Positions 1 through 12,377 of a stretch of DNA of 64,000 bases are shown here, in pieces (position 1 is the first letter of the stretch; each line of letters opens with the position of its first letter). The stretch is taken from contig OX388347.1 of NCBI GenBank assembly GCA_947579665.1, positions 39,812,943-39,876,942 of the forward strand, read 5' to 3'. Source of the stretch: Sympetrum striolatum (Eukaryota > Arthropoda > Insecta > Odonata > Libellulidae). A program made the position numbers and the translations under genes. The notes under the pieces are model-generated. The model was given only the letters and a program-made list of their open reading frames with translations, ran no database searches and was not told the DNA's origin.

Positions 1-3000
1 TTGAGAAATGAAAGGTTATATACACCAAGCTCCCTAACTGCGAACACTTAGGAATGAAACATGAAATTGAGATCAAACAGCTTTTTCCTCGTAAGCCAGA
101 TGCTCAATCCATAGGAATGTCTGCGGCTGGGCCAATAGCAGCTGATGGATGTTCTTGTTTTCCTGGTTACCTCGGATGGAAGACTCGTGTCTTCTTTCAG
201 AGAGACGCTATAAAAAAGAGTCAAAGGCGGAAAAGATGGAAAACGTCAGAGGAACGTACTTAAAAACTTAACGCGTAAAACCAGGGAAATCTTTGTTACT
301 AGTACTTGAGTGAAACTACGATAATATCACGTCACTTGCGTGACTTTTTCATGGCTAGATCTAAAAGTTCGATATCTTCGTATGGTCCAGACATAACCTC
401 TTGCCTTAATTTTTTGTTCTGTTTCTAATCTGGAAAGATTATTAATTCAGAATTTTGTCTATTTCACCTAAGATAATTGCCTATTTAGATATATATATAT
501 GTTCACATTTACGGTTTATTCATTAAATATATGTTTAAGTCACGCTAGGAGTGGTGCCTTAATACATCTGTGTCATCAAAAGCTCATTAATATTATTTGT
601 AACTTCCACAAATTTATACACTATAACTTCTTCAATTTTTAATCCACATAAAAACCATATAGACTATCAGTTTTTAATTATAACTTCTGACCAACCTTCA
701 GCTACCTTAATGAAACGTTCAAATAAAAAAAGGCTGGTTACCCATTAGTCTCCTGTTTTTTCTATTAAGAATATTCCATTGTAAGAGTTTACATCAATTT
801 TTAATTTCGGATTTTAGGTGTGACTAATATGCGTTGCAATAACTCAAATCACATAAAATAATCAAACATCCATATATTAAGAATAAATGCGGTTAAATTC
901 GTTAAATATTCACTAATTTTAGCGTATTTCTTTCCTAAGGAAGTGTTTTTGAAAGAAGTATACTATCAAAAATGATGATAATAATTGATTCAATAATACA
1001 ATTATAATTTATCATCAACATTACAAATTATTAAAATATAAATTTGTTAAGCATACCAGCAAATGACTCCTCCCTTTAAAGTTACTATATGCGATGAAAC
1101 TTCACTTCTCAACCTTTCGCACCATTAACAGTCGTTAAAAATTCAAATAAAAGGGAGCGTTGAAATATGCATTTAGGAGATACAAGCATAAACGCTTGGA
1201 TAACGTTTTCGTGAAATACTATTTAATGTTTCACGGATAGATTCTGATGTCCTAGCTCCTTTGCTAGGAAGAGTTAATACCGTTGATAAATCAACTCTGT
1301 ATCGTATCACACTCGGTATTGACTCTCCACGGAGATCATCAATTATTCTTTGAACTCCAACGCGAAGGCATTCATCCCTTTAGGTATAAATTTCGAAATT
1401 TTCATCGATCCTCTGTGAATACATCCATTGGAATCGAGTCGATTTGGAAGAGAGAGAAAGATACGAATGAAACTGATCTCTTGCCACTTGCAACCTTATT
1501 TCTCTCCAAAAAATGGTGAGGGATGCAAAATGGAAACGAATACTTCTATAAACTGAAGTTCGTGAAAACTAGATTAATGAACTACCTTAAATTATATAAG
1601 AGAGTAATAAACCTTTTATTTGTAGTAACGGTACTCCGTCATTTTAACACTACCTGTATATTGGTAAAATACGCAAGTAACGCAGGAATGCCCAACAAAC
1701 ATTCTCAACACAGCTTATTTGTTGTTAGGATTTGAGTTAGATTCACGGATGTTTTTTTCGGTGTTGTTAATAGCATCTACGGCGCCTCGGTAGTAACCCT
1801 TTATTTTCATGCTCTTATAATTTTATGTTTTTTCACACATCATGGCGTTAATATTGCTTTTAGTATTTATGTGTTAGTCACTGTATTCAATTATACACTG
1901 CATAATGAAGCTTAAAAGTGCTAATTATGGAGACCATCAGTACTAACCGTACGAAATACTATATTTTTCAGGGGCCTACAAAATTCAAAATAACCTTTCT
2001 AATGAAATTTTGCCTGAGTTTTTAACCAGTGGCAGAGATGCTGCAGGAAGCATGCAAATCCCTTCTACAGTCGCTTATCTCAGTTGATTTATTTTTAAAT
2101 TCACTCGTTTTTTCATCCTCTTCTCTGTGTTTTGTTTATCAGTTGTCACCGGTAGCGAAAATACCGCACCCTATCCTTAATTATTTTCAATAATTTTATA
2201 ATATATCTTAAAAGAGTTATAAGGGAGACCGAATATCGCCGAATAAACGATTTGTCTTTTCAAGTGCGGTCTCATGGTTTCATAAGTGACTTGAAGGTGT
2301 AGATGCGTGCGAATTTCTCATAGAAAACCTATCCCTTATCATCAATATTCATCCTCAGCTGAAAAATACATAGATGCCATCAACCTATTGCCCTTTCCTC
2401 TTACTCTTAACCTTTTCTATTTGCGCGAGAAAAAATACTTGAAAGTATAACTTATTCAACGAAGACGCACGTCCGTGGAAAAGAAAGGCCGTGGTGAAAG
2501 AGACATTACGCGTACCCTCTCGTCCAGCCCTTCGCGTCTTCACACACAAAGGCCGAGGGAAGCCCTCGCTAAGGTCGCGAGATGGAGAAGATGAGGGCCG
2601 AGGACCCGTTTACGAAAGACAAAGCGTTCCGTAGCGAGTACGCATATTTTTACGACCGGAATTCTCGAAACGCGAAAAATGTCAAGTTGGGACAGCGACG
2701 AGAAGCGGCCCTTTTCAAAAAGGGCGCGAAAGAGTTCGGTTTTTTTTATGGAAAGAACGTTTAAGGATGAACCGGACGCGTTTAGATACTGGAATTGTGT
2801 AGCGGAGGAATATACATCTACATTTATACTATAGAGGTCGCCTTTTGGAGTGTAGCAGAAGTTGTAAACACCAGGCGTTCGAACTACTACTTTAGATTCT
2901 GTTATTTCTTATTGTTCGCGGAAAGAATACATTTTTAAAACGACTTGTCATTGCGTATGTATCTCTTAATTTACTCACCCTCATTGTCGTATCGGCCAAA

Positions 3001-3225
3001 GTAGCTAGAGGTCGCACACTATCAGTTACGTCTTCCGCTAACATACTCACTTTGAGTGTATCAAGCAATAGTAGCCTAGCTCATAATCTCCTTTCTTTCA
3101 AAGATTCCCAACTTGCGTCTATGAACATTCTGTTAACGCATGCTGTATTATCGTATCATAATTAACGGAACTTGTTTTCTTACGCTGCACTTTCCTGAGT
3201 TGCTAGTACACTTTTCATCCGCTGG
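1..3225. other. No gene seen; one GC-rich block
   Basis: Mostly AT-rich with short chance frames. A CpG-rich block at about 2455-2790 stands out from its surroundings and contains a 60-codon frame of no recognised family (ATG at 2582). It could be a regulatory island or an unrecognised exon. Confidence 0.5.
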
Positions 3226-3710
3226 ATCCCATACAATTGCCATATATTCCAGGCCAGGATGAAGTAACATAATTCTCTCAACTTTTCGTTGCATTTACCT
3301 ACAATTCGCTTTGCAAAGCAGAGCTTTTAGTTGCTTCATCGTACATTTATAGAAAATTCTTGCTACAATTATTTGCAATGGCGATCCCGAAAAATTTGAC
3401 TGAATCTACTATAATTAATTACTCGATTCATTTTATACGGGTAGTTATAACACAAGAAAATTTCTTTCTAAGAAATCGACTACTTACTTAATCCCATGCA
3501 CTTGTCACGTATTCGAGAAGGTGTCTGACCAATGTGAATTAACATCGCTCTCTCACCTTTTGATCCCTTTTACCGACGATGCACTGTACAAAGCGAAGCT
3601 TTTTAATTGCTTTACCGCAGATTTAGAATATACTGCTCGAATTTAAGATACTTGTAAGGATGACCCAGAGAGATTCACTCGAATCCACTGCATTTATATA
3701 TTGTAAAATA
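3226..3710. repeat. Diverged tandem duplication, unit about 268 bp
   Basis: The stretch from GATCCCATACAATTGCCAT (3226) to about 3440 recurs at 3494-3710. Shared words in order are ATCCCATRCA, CTCTCWMCTTTT, AAAGCRRAGCTTTT and TTGCTT..CG. The copies differ by many substitutions and small indels, so the duplication is old. The origin of the unit is not recognised. Confidence 0.5.
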
Positions 3711-3821
3711 TTCTTATATAAATAAATATAACTTGATGACTTTTGAAGGAGTCCTTAGGCCTCCATACATCGATTCGAGAGCAATCCGAATGTCAAGTTT
3801 CAAACCCTAGGGTTTCTTTTA

Positions 3822-4449
3822 TTATTATTATTATTATAAATGCTACAAGTGGACTAATCGTCCGGTGGCAACATATTCATATATTACACATATTATTATA
3901 AATCCCATCTACATTTTTTTAATTACAAAAAAATTATATATTCACAAATTTGTCCTTCCCTTCCCTCATAATACAAGTTTTTTCAGGGTTCCCAGTAGGC
4001 CTTCACGGCTACCGTAGCGGTCCCGGGGATAAGTCCCCACCGTACATCACCCTACCAGGCAATCCCCTACTTCACTTGTCCTTAATATTTTTGCTCAATC
4101 TTTTTACAAACTCCATATGATGTTTTGGGAAGGGCTCCAAGACTCCTGCAGGCAAATCATTCCAATCCGTAACAGCACGATTTAGAAAAGAGAATTTACT
4201 AATGTTTGTTCTCTGTTTTATTAATTTAACTTTATGTCTATGGTCTTTTCTGCCATGAAATTTCGCCATAGTGACTTTGCTTGATAATTCCTCTAACGAT
4301 TTAACTCCTGTGTATACTTTAAAAACTATAGCTAGCCTTTTCTTTACTCTCCGCTCCTCCAAACTATCCCAACTTGATTCTCTTAGAATCTGGGTAACGC
4401 TATCAAGCCTTGTATATCTGCCTAAGACGATGCATAAGGTAATTCCGGG
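3822..4449 (-). pseudogene. 5'-truncated LINE: RT C-terminus, 3' UTR and (TAA)n tail
   Basis: The minus strand reads LGRYTRLDSVTQIL, SSWDSLEERRVKKRLAIVFK, then RTNISKFSFLNRAVTDWNDLP to a stop at 4072. This is the typical C-terminal end of reverse transcriptases of the CR1/L2/jockey-like non-LTR groups. About 230 bp of 3' UTR follow and the element ends in an (ATT)n/(AAT)n microsatellite near 3822-3838. Everything upstream of the RT tail is missing, as is usual for 5'-truncated LINE insertions. Its 5' side abuts the TIR at 4438. Confidence 0.8.
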
Positions 4450-5240
4450 AGAGATGCCCCTGTCGTAGTATTTTTAAGGAGAACCACAAGATTACTCTAT
4501 TGACGGTGTCCGTCAGTCAGTTGGAAGGCACTGTCTATCTGCAAGAGTTTCACGGCGATTAATTCTTTTTACGCCATTTTATAACATCATTTCAAGTAGA
4601 TACTGTTTTTTCCGCCCTTTTATAAGATAGAGTATTATATTTCTGGCTGGCATCGGTTTAAATGTTTGAATATTTTGAATTAAATGGAGAAAAGTTGTAG
4701 CTATAGGTTCAACTATTATCATTTTTTACTTTACAACGAACTCCCGTTAAAAGTTCTCTTCACGCATATCGACGGTGTTTATTCCAGCTCCCATTCATAT
4801 CAATTGCAAATTTCATTATAATTTTAAATGGATGGTTCTTTCTCTAAATGTACTGCATTATTTGGCTATTTTTTTGCAAATGAAACTTCTTAATAGGCTT
4901 TAAAGTTAACTTAAACGTTTAGTTAGATCCTAATTTCAAGTTTAATTTAAAAATTTTGTCATATAACAACGTATTCCAGATTAAATTCAGTTTAATCTAA
5001 CGGGGCATCTCTCTCACAGAGGTGGGGCGTCTCACCCGGACGCTCAGGAAAGATGGCCAAATGCATGGGTGCGGAAAAAATTAATATTTTGGGTGAAAAT
5101 GCTTTTCAACAAAATTTGTTTACATACTGTTGATAATCAATAAATTTTCTATTCTAACACGAAATTTCATACTCTTGTTATCTCTGAAGTCGTTTTTATG
5201 AAGTCATTTCCTTAGGTGGGGCATCTCTACCGGAATTACC
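4438..5240. mobile_element. About 800-bp non-autonomous TIR element
   Basis: The left end GGTAATTCCGG (4438-4460 in full) and right end CCGGAATTACC (5218-5240) form a 23-bp inverted repeat with one mismatch. A 15-bp direct repeat ATATCTGCCTAAGAC lies at 4414-4428 and immediately after the right end at 5241-5255. On the left it is separated from the TIR by nine bases. Extra copies of the GGGGCATCTCT / GGGGCGTCTC motif occur near 5001 and 5025. The interior is non-coding. The family is not assigned. Confidence 0.6.
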
Positions 5241-5255
5241 ATATCTGCCTAAGAC

Positions 5256-8200
5256 TTATCAATGAGCTCGGTATATAGTTAAGATAAATGGAGTAAAATG
5301 TAGGACAACATTTGCGGTACTCGGTCTGGAGATAAGTCGCTCTGCTCCCATTGGGGGAACGGCTTTGTTGGACCTTCAACCAGTTTATCAAGAAGCGCTG
5401 AATGAATGTAAATGGAACGCATATATATGCAAAGGGTTTGGATAAAAACACGTCGTTGCAGTCATGTGAAAAAACCGGACGGTCGCAATATTCGTTGACC
5501 TGTATATTTTGTGTAGGTCATCTGCAATTCATGGGGTGGAAGTTACTTTTGTTTCGATAGGACGTCATCGTGGGATTAGTTATGCATAGACTAGTTTTGA
5601 TTCCTCTTCTTTCGAGGGTAATTTTAAAAATTTCGATGTAGTTCTCACTCGAGTATTCCTTCTTCGGAAAAATTGATTAAGGCGGGATTTATTTTTGCGA
5701 TACATCCGCTGTCGCATGAATACTGCTCCAAAAGCGGAATTTATTAGTCGCTTTACACAGTATGACATGCTAATAAGAGCAACATCGTACACTCTAACGA
5801 TGAATTATTTATTTTTGATCTTTATTTAGTGTAGGAATCCGAATATCGGCTCATTTGAGCCATAGGGTACTGGAGAGAGCCTAGAGATTGTGTGGTTATA
5901 GCCATTTTATATACATCGAACTGATATATTTCGCGATATCCATGACTACAATCCAATAATCAGCGTTAAAGAAATATCTAGCAAAATAATTAGATGCCTC
6001 GTGACAGCCAAAAGATTTCTTTGATTTTGTGCGGCTATCCAAAGTTATAATTGTAATTACATATTCAAGAAAATGAAATACAGTACATAAGCTGCAATAT
6101 ATTTATATAATCATATATGCGCAATAAATTTAAATAATCAGATATCTAAAACATATTTATATAATCATAGAGGTACAGACTTTAAATCGTTAACAAAAAT
6201 TTTACAATTAAAAATAAAAATTAACATGAAAGAGTACAATCTGTACCATCAGAGAAAACTACGAGAATTTAGAACAGGGTGTATCAAACATTCAGAAACA
6301 ACTTTTTTATTTTATCAAAAAAAAATTTAATCGCAACTTTCAATATCAGCCCTTTCTTTTCAGTTAAGCTTCTTGTTTCATAAAGTAGTTAGCTTATTTC
6401 GCTTGAAAATTAATTATATACTTTAAGTTAAATAAGGTGGAAGAAGGCAATTCTTTAAGTTAGTTAGTATGTTAGCTGCATTCATACTCTTCTCTTGTTC
6501 CATAAATATATTGGTTTTTAGGTAATACATTCTGCATATTTGTTATCTTGGCGGTCATCTTCATTAACTTTCTACTTAAAAAATGGATATGAGAGCTTTT
6601 CCGGACTCATATTTTTTTCTTTCCGATTCCTGAGCATTCCTTCCTTTTTTATACCATCTCTGCCAGCTTGAAACATTTCCTGCCCATCAGTAACGTCTGT
6701 ATGCCGATAAACTCTATCTTTTTCATCAAATCTTCATTTGCTTATAGCTGAAGTAATCAAAACTTCTACAGGGTGACTCAAACAATCAATATTGAATATG
6801 AATCAAAACTGAAATACTTTAAAAGGTAGTTGACGAATCGAGTGAAATTTTATTTTAATTTGAAATTTACTGTTGCATACTGTCCATGCGCGCTCGTGGC
6901 TAAACGGCCTTTCTTTTTAGACCCTATGCTGATTCAATATAGAAAATTACATTCCATAGGAACTAGCTTTTTATTTAACTAGGATAATATCCGTGGAATA
7001 CACTTAGGGAATATTGATGAAAATTTTTAAGAATGCGATGAAAGAGACGCCGAGGCACAATAGTTTTTTAAGGCAAATCTGGAAAGTTGAAGCATGGAAT
7101 TATGGAGATAGAACTAGGTTAGACAATATTGGGCTGGTAATGGATAAAGTTGAGATTAGTAATAATTAGAAATTAAGAGCTAGGCTGGTGTTAGGACAGC
7201 TTGGGCGGCTGTAGCAAATCTGTCTTCGGATTGTTGACTCCTGAGGAGGATGAAGACTCAAAAAGTGTAAACAACATGTAAACTTGGAAGATCTATTGAG
7301 GGTATTCCACCGATCCACTGTAATGGCATCTTAATTTCTTAGGGGAGAGTTATCGTTTAAAAAATTACAGAGCCATGATGGTAAAATTTAAAAAAAAATT
7401 CTATTTTTTAGTAAGTAACATTGTTCATCGCAGGAATATCTTTCATGACAGATAATAATAATCTTTAATGAAGAGAAGAAATGCAGGAGAAAAAATCAAC
7501 GCTTATTCATCCGTGATGAAAGTAATTATAATTAATAGCCAAACCATGAAGATAGGTCTCATCCAATAAGATATCAATACATCATTCACTACACTGCCTG
7601 GTTCTAGATGTTTACATTATTGTAAGTAAATCTTAGATATCTCTGAAAGCCTAAACTGTTATTAAAAGAATGTATTCACAAATTCGATGCTTTATAACGA
7701 TAGGGATGCTATCGCTGCAAAATAAGTCTTATCCTATTGAAATTCGGTTGAATACATTCATGCTTGGGCCTAATCTCATCAGTAGAGGATAACTATAAAA
7801 AATAAGCCTTCAATGCTTCCTCACGAAACATTAAATAACGCTCGATTCAGCTGACTCGTTCGAGTTTGATTACATCTAGTTCTGGAGATTTTTTCGCAAA
7901 AATACTTGTGTCTATCCTATTTCTCTGTGTTTTGCTGAGAGGAGGCAAATTTTCTGGAAGGAAATTCCATAAAACCGCATCCCTGATTCCCTCACGTGGG
8001 AACGGAATCGCAATAGATAACGCAGCAGTTTGCCGGCGAATCGCTGGGCTTTGGGGCCAATTACGCCTCCCAGAGCCCCGCGAAAGAGTCCTGCCTCTCG
8101 CGCACCCTATTTTCGCTCCACGGAAATAAGGTCAGAACAATTTCCTGGATTACGGAAACGTTTGCACGTGACTCAAAAAAATTCGCCATGTTCCCGCAGA

Positions 8201-8630
8201 GATGAGTCTTCAACTTGTCCAGAGTTACGCACCCTTGTCCTGGATACTTAAGTCCTCACTGAACTAATTGCAAAATTTTAATTGGTTTTGTTCTGGTCCT
8301 ATTGGTCCCTTCTGTATCTTTGTATCTCGTGTTTCAATTTGAAGCAAAATTAATTATTCTTGTAGTTCATGAAATTTTATTATTAAATCACCATACACTA
8401 TAGTTATTCAATTGTTTATTTTTATTATATTATGCCAATATGCTGTTAAAATTCATTATCTACAAGTAGCCTTTCTTTCTTCATTCCGTCTGATTTTGAA
8501 TACTTAAATTTTACTTCAGCATATATTTTATATTGCATTTCTATAATTAAGTTGTGTAATACTTAATAGTTTAGGCCCAGGTATTATAATGTACACCGTT
8601 GAATTTATTTCTAATATTTACCATAACTCT
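5256..8630. other. No gene or clear repeat apart from 6.1 kb array
   Basis: AT-rich sequence with chance frames up to about 87 codons. The frames at 7866-8251 overlap each other in a GC-richer patch, and neither resembles a known protein. Confidence 0.5.
6090..6172. repeat. Short AT-rich tandem repeat
   Basis: Three imperfect units of about 28-31 bp with the core ATATTTATATAATCATA. Low-complexity sequence. Confidence 0.5.
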
Positions 8631-8890
8631 GTATTATAATCGATCGTTTAACCTTCATTGGTATTAAAAAAAGACGACTAATGAAAGCATTTTCAAGTAC
8701 CGTATTGAAACCCTGCTGATCATCTAATCTAGAGATAAAGTGTAAAAATAATAAATTATTTAATAAACAATACATTCTGCGGATTTGAGTGTATTAAAAT
8801 AAACGTAAATGTAAGATTTCAAGCTCCATCAATCTTATACTTATGTTATTTTTAATACCAATGAAGGTTTATAGCAATCGATTATAATAC
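8631..8890. mobile_element. 260-bp MITE-like element with about 40-bp TIRs
   Basis: GTATTATAATCGAT at the left end is mirrored as ATCGATTATAATAC at the right. The arms continue to ACCTTCATTGGTATTAAAAA on the left and its complement on the right, with a 2-3 nt indel. The centre is AT-rich and non-coding. A related right arm occurs near 30.5-30.6 kb, which supports a dispersed family. Confidence 0.65.
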
Positions 8891-9226
8891 GGTTTGTTAA
8901 AATGAAAATTTCAGTTAAACTCAATTTTAATTATACCTTATAATACTGTGTCAAGGCGTCCTTATAGGCTTTATCTATGCACTTGATATAAATATTTTAT
9001 CATGTGACTTGTTCATTTATTTCTTAGTATTGATATGGATGGTACATATTTTCAGTCCCATCGTTTAGGGGCGTTTTCATTATGTTTAAAGTCTTTTGTA
9101 AAGCATTTCTGACATTTTTATGCGAAAATTATTCTTATTCTTAAACACTGTCAAAGTTTTCCTAAGCTACCTATTTAAGAAATTACCTCTATTATACCTA
9201 TTATCTATCAACTTCATTTACATTTT

Positions 9227-9465
9227 TACCGTATATACTCGTATATAAGCCGAGATTTCTATTTTATGCTGAAAATCCCCCCTCGGCTTGTACTCGGATG
9301 AGAGACTAAGAATTGATTAAATTAATAAATAAATTGTATAATTGAAAAAATATATACTGAGTACTCATGTCTCAATTAATGATTACATTTTATGGAAATC
9401 TATTATTATTTAGAAATTTACCAGTAGCTTCTGCATTTTACACCCTAGGCTCATACTCGAGCTAA
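9227..9465. mobile_element. Relic related to the TA-flanked element at 20.6 kb
   Basis: TACCGTATATACTCGTATAT followed by AAGCCGAG at 9227-9254 matches the terminal pattern TACCGTATAT..CG..GTATAAGTCGA of the 20636 element. CTCGGCTTGTACTCGG (about 9284) and a degenerate GGCTCATACTCGAG (about 9450) repeat the motif in the opposite sense. The right boundary is unclear. Confidence 0.45.
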
Positions 9466-9489
9466 TTAGTTTTCCCAGTTTTTACTTTC

Positions 9490-9785
9490 TCCCTATACGT
9501 TGTATAGAGAAAGTATTGCATTCGCAAAAAAATTCGACCTCCAGATTTCGACGGAAATGGATGTTTTGGGGCCCATACAGCTCGTTTTCGCTATTTTCCC
9601 GAACATGTTTGTGTGTGTGTCTGTCTGTGTGTGTCTGTCTGTGTGTGTCTGTCTGTGTGTGTCTGTCTGTGTGTGTCTGTCTGTCTGTGGTAAAAAAGTT
9701 TGTGGGCGCTCTATCTTAAAAAGTAATTATCCAATCATTTTCAAAATTCATATTTAATATTTTCCTAACAATGCCAAGAGTTGAT
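9490..9785. repeat. (TGTC/TG)n microsatellite inside a longer repeat
   Basis: An array of TGTGTGTCTGTC-type units runs from about 9608 to 9690. It is flanked on the left by a GC-richer segment (about 9500-9605) and on the right by GTGGGCGCTCTATC. Open frames through the array give Cys/Val/Ser-only proteins and are artefacts. The whole block looks like one composite repeat continuing into 9790-10160. Confidence 0.55.
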
Positions 9786-9789
9786 TAGT

Positions 9790-10160
9790 TTTTGGTGAAT
9801 ATCACTTAAACGGAAGTTGCGGTTTATCCGGAACAAAATTTCGTTTCTTAAATATCACTGTAAGAATGCAATATTAATATATACAATTACAAACAAAAGT
9901 TGTAGATAATGTACTTTACTACAACTTTTGTTTGAAAATTCTTTCGTAACACTGATTGTTTAAGAGTTATTATTCAATAATGGTTAACCGGAAGTTGTTG
10001 TTTATCCAGAAATGGAAGTTTTTCATACATATCTCTGTCAGAATGCAATGTAAGTATATACAATTATGTACCAAAGTTATAGGTAACGTATTATACTACA
10101 AATGTTGTATGAAACATTTTCCTGTAACACTCATTGTTTTGGAGTTATTTATATATTACC
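9790..10160. repeat. Two tandem copies of an approximately 185-bp unit
   Basis: The units start near 9790 and 9976. Shared landmarks in order are CGGAAGTTG.GGTTTATCC, TGYAAGAATGCAAT, ATATACAATTA, ACTACAA.TTTTG and GTAACACTSATTGTTT.GAGTTAT. The copies differ at roughly one base in five. The first unit also contains a small hairpin (AAAAGTTGTAG ... CTACAACTTTT). Confidence 0.65.
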
Positions 10161-10289
10161 GGCATAGGCTTCTGTTTTCAATAAATACTGAGAAAGTCAT
10201 GTGTTGGCCACATCAGATTTTTTGTGATAAAATTAGGAGCCTCATCATTTATTCGGGTCTGCTTTAGTACATACGGTGATACAGTCATA

Positions 10290-10360
10290 GTTGTAGTGGA
10301 TGGGATGGAACAAGGGACGTTTTAATCTCACTCCCAGTCGAATGAAGACGTTATGCATTA
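10290..10360. repeat. LINE 3'-end-like segment
   Basis: GACGTTTTAATCTCACTCCCAGTCGAATGAAGACG matches the segment at 44345-44400 (TTTTAGTCTCAATCCCACCCGAATAAAAACGATT followed by ATT repeats) along its length. The second copy ends in a trinucleotide tail as LINE 3' ends do. The assignment is tentative. Confidence 0.35.
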
Positions 10361-11119
10361 ATTTATGTAGCCTGCTCTACAGACCCCAAAGAAGTCATCG
10401 CCAAATCCGCGGAATTCCTTGCCAAAGTGACGAGAAGTCCGTGTTTTATAATGAAATTGGAAAAAGGGGGCCATAAAGCAAATTTGGGTCATGCATCTAC
10501 GTCTGAGGAGGTAAAAATGCACGCGGTACAAAATAGATGACGTCAGGAGCTGACAATTCCAGTACTTCCTCTTTTGTGCCCGTTGGAGCCAAAAGATCGA
10601 GCGGATTTGATTAGAAGAACGACATTCGCACTCAGATTTCTTGCTTTCCGAAAGAATTTCCATGCACACGAGACAAAGTTCCACGTAGAGCGGGGTTTAT
10701 CTGCATGGGATTCGCAAGTGGTATCGATTTTCGTGGCGCTCAAGTTTTTCACAGCTGAGACACTTGGTTTTAGGTCTCCTTTTGGGCGCCAAAATAAAAC
10801 GTGCAGCTATTACGCACGACTTGGGCATTTCATATCCCACCTGCCATATCTGGTGTATGGAATATTTTGATGTGGCTCAGAGGAAAATTTTTCTTTCAAT
10901 TATTATTTATCAATATTGTCCATTGTTGTGGCTGTCTAAATGTTGACGAGGTATGAGTGATACTGAGAAACGAAATTCGTACAATAAATAATTAAGGTGC
11001 ATTTAAAATGTCAATCATAGGATAATTTATCTGGAATTACATTTATCTGGAATTTTAAAAGTGATGATATTCTTGTTCAGTGAGGAAAGTAGTTTAGAAA
11101 GTAAAGTACTCCAATCCTC
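10361..11119. other. Unassigned GC-richer patch
   Basis: Overlapping open frames of about 60-108 codons occur on both strands between 10358 and 10946. None shows a domain, and simultaneous openness on both strands argues against coding. Confidence 0.4.
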
Positions 11120-11510
11120 ATTTTGCCAAATTAGTCTAATTATTGATACAGGGGTTTTGGTAGCTAATGGTGGAAAGTTTGAGCTTCAATCAGGCCTCCG
11201 GGTAGAATACTTTACTGGCACTAAATGTGATTTAAGCACATTAGTTGATCACTGATAAAAATGGCATAGCATCTTAGCATTCTTTAGTTCCGTTTTGCTC
11301 ATATCTGGAAGATCTTAAGTCTTTTCTTTATCATATTATTGAACTTTTATTTTCCAGTTCCCATCAATGTTTTTCAGTCTTAAAATGAAATATAGAATAT
11401 TAAAAAGAATAATATTTCGGTATTTTCTTTAATGTTATAATAGGAATAGTTACTTTAACCTTTACCAACATTGGGAGACATAACCAATTACATTCTATTC
11501 TCAGGATTAT
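11120..11510. repeat. Dispersed repeat, copy 1
   Basis: The order of shared segments (TGGTAGCTAATG, GGCCTCCGGG.AGAATAC, CATATCTGGAAGATCT, TTTTCCAGY, ACAT.GG) recurs in the same orientation at 15255-15880. The family is unknown and the copies are old. Confidence 0.45.
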
Positions 11511-12200
11511 GAAAACCTATTTAATTACTATTTTATTCTTGTGGTTGTAATTAGCACTGATACCAATGATTTTTGGCTCGGCTATCGGCGGGTTTCATCC
11601 GAACCGGTGGAAATATTGTATTTTTTAAATTTTAAATATCACATCTTTAAGTTGTTATATTTCTTCAGCGATTAAATCTTGCAATATAAATATATATTAG
11701 TATGATCTTAGAGCATATATTTTTTTGCTGTTTTTCATACGGTTGCTTTTATCGTACATTTTAGGCTTTAATGTTTAGAATATCTACATATCCATCCTAC
11801 TCTCAAATAGTTCCGCAACATTTACATATATCAGTATTCATATTTTCGTCTTTTCCTCCCCTTTAAATATGGTTTATGACATTTACATATTCAGTTTTTA
11901 TAATAACGTCCTTAACAGCACGTTTTCCCTTCATCGAGAAAGTTGGATATCAATAGTCTTCTTAAATTGTAATGGTCATTTTTCTTTATAGGAAAAATTC
12001 ATAGATTACATACATAGAATACATAGATAAATAGTCACCTTGTATTTCTTTATGATCCATCTGAATTTTCCACTTTTAATAGTCATACTAACCATGCCAT
12101 GAACCAAGGAATAATAATAGGGCTTTACTTCAGACTTTATGTATGACGAGATTGAATTCTATAGGTGTCTTCTTACATTCAACTCTGTGTCATATAAAAT

Positions 12201-12360
12201 GGCTTCATGATAAATACTTTTACTAAACCACAATCAAAATTACAACACGACCAGGTTTCGTAGCCAAGCTACATCATCACCTGAAGATGTAGCTTGGCTA
12301 CGAAACCTGGTCGTGTTGTAATTTTTATTGTGGTCTAGTAAAATTATTTATCATGAAGCC
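12201..12360. repeat. 160-bp near-perfect hairpin with Penelope-like signature
   Basis: The arms at 12201-12275 and 12286-12360 are 75 bp each with three mismatches, separated by ten bases. The right arm reads CTGAAGATG, a short stem, then CGAAACC. That order (CTGA..ATG, helix, GAAAC) resembles the hammerhead-type core found at the ends of Penelope-like retroelements. Whether it could cleave is unknown. Weaker pairing continues outside both arms. Confidence 0.7.
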
Positions 12361-12377
12361 GTTTTGTATTTATGAAT

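Noticed and set aside
4072..4362. A 96-residue host protein on the minus strand
   Set aside because: The sequence is the C-terminus of a LINE reverse transcriptase followed by a LINE-like 3' UTR and tail.
9500..9757. Cysteine/valine-rich small proteins
   Set aside because: They are translations of the (TGTC/TG)n microsatellite.
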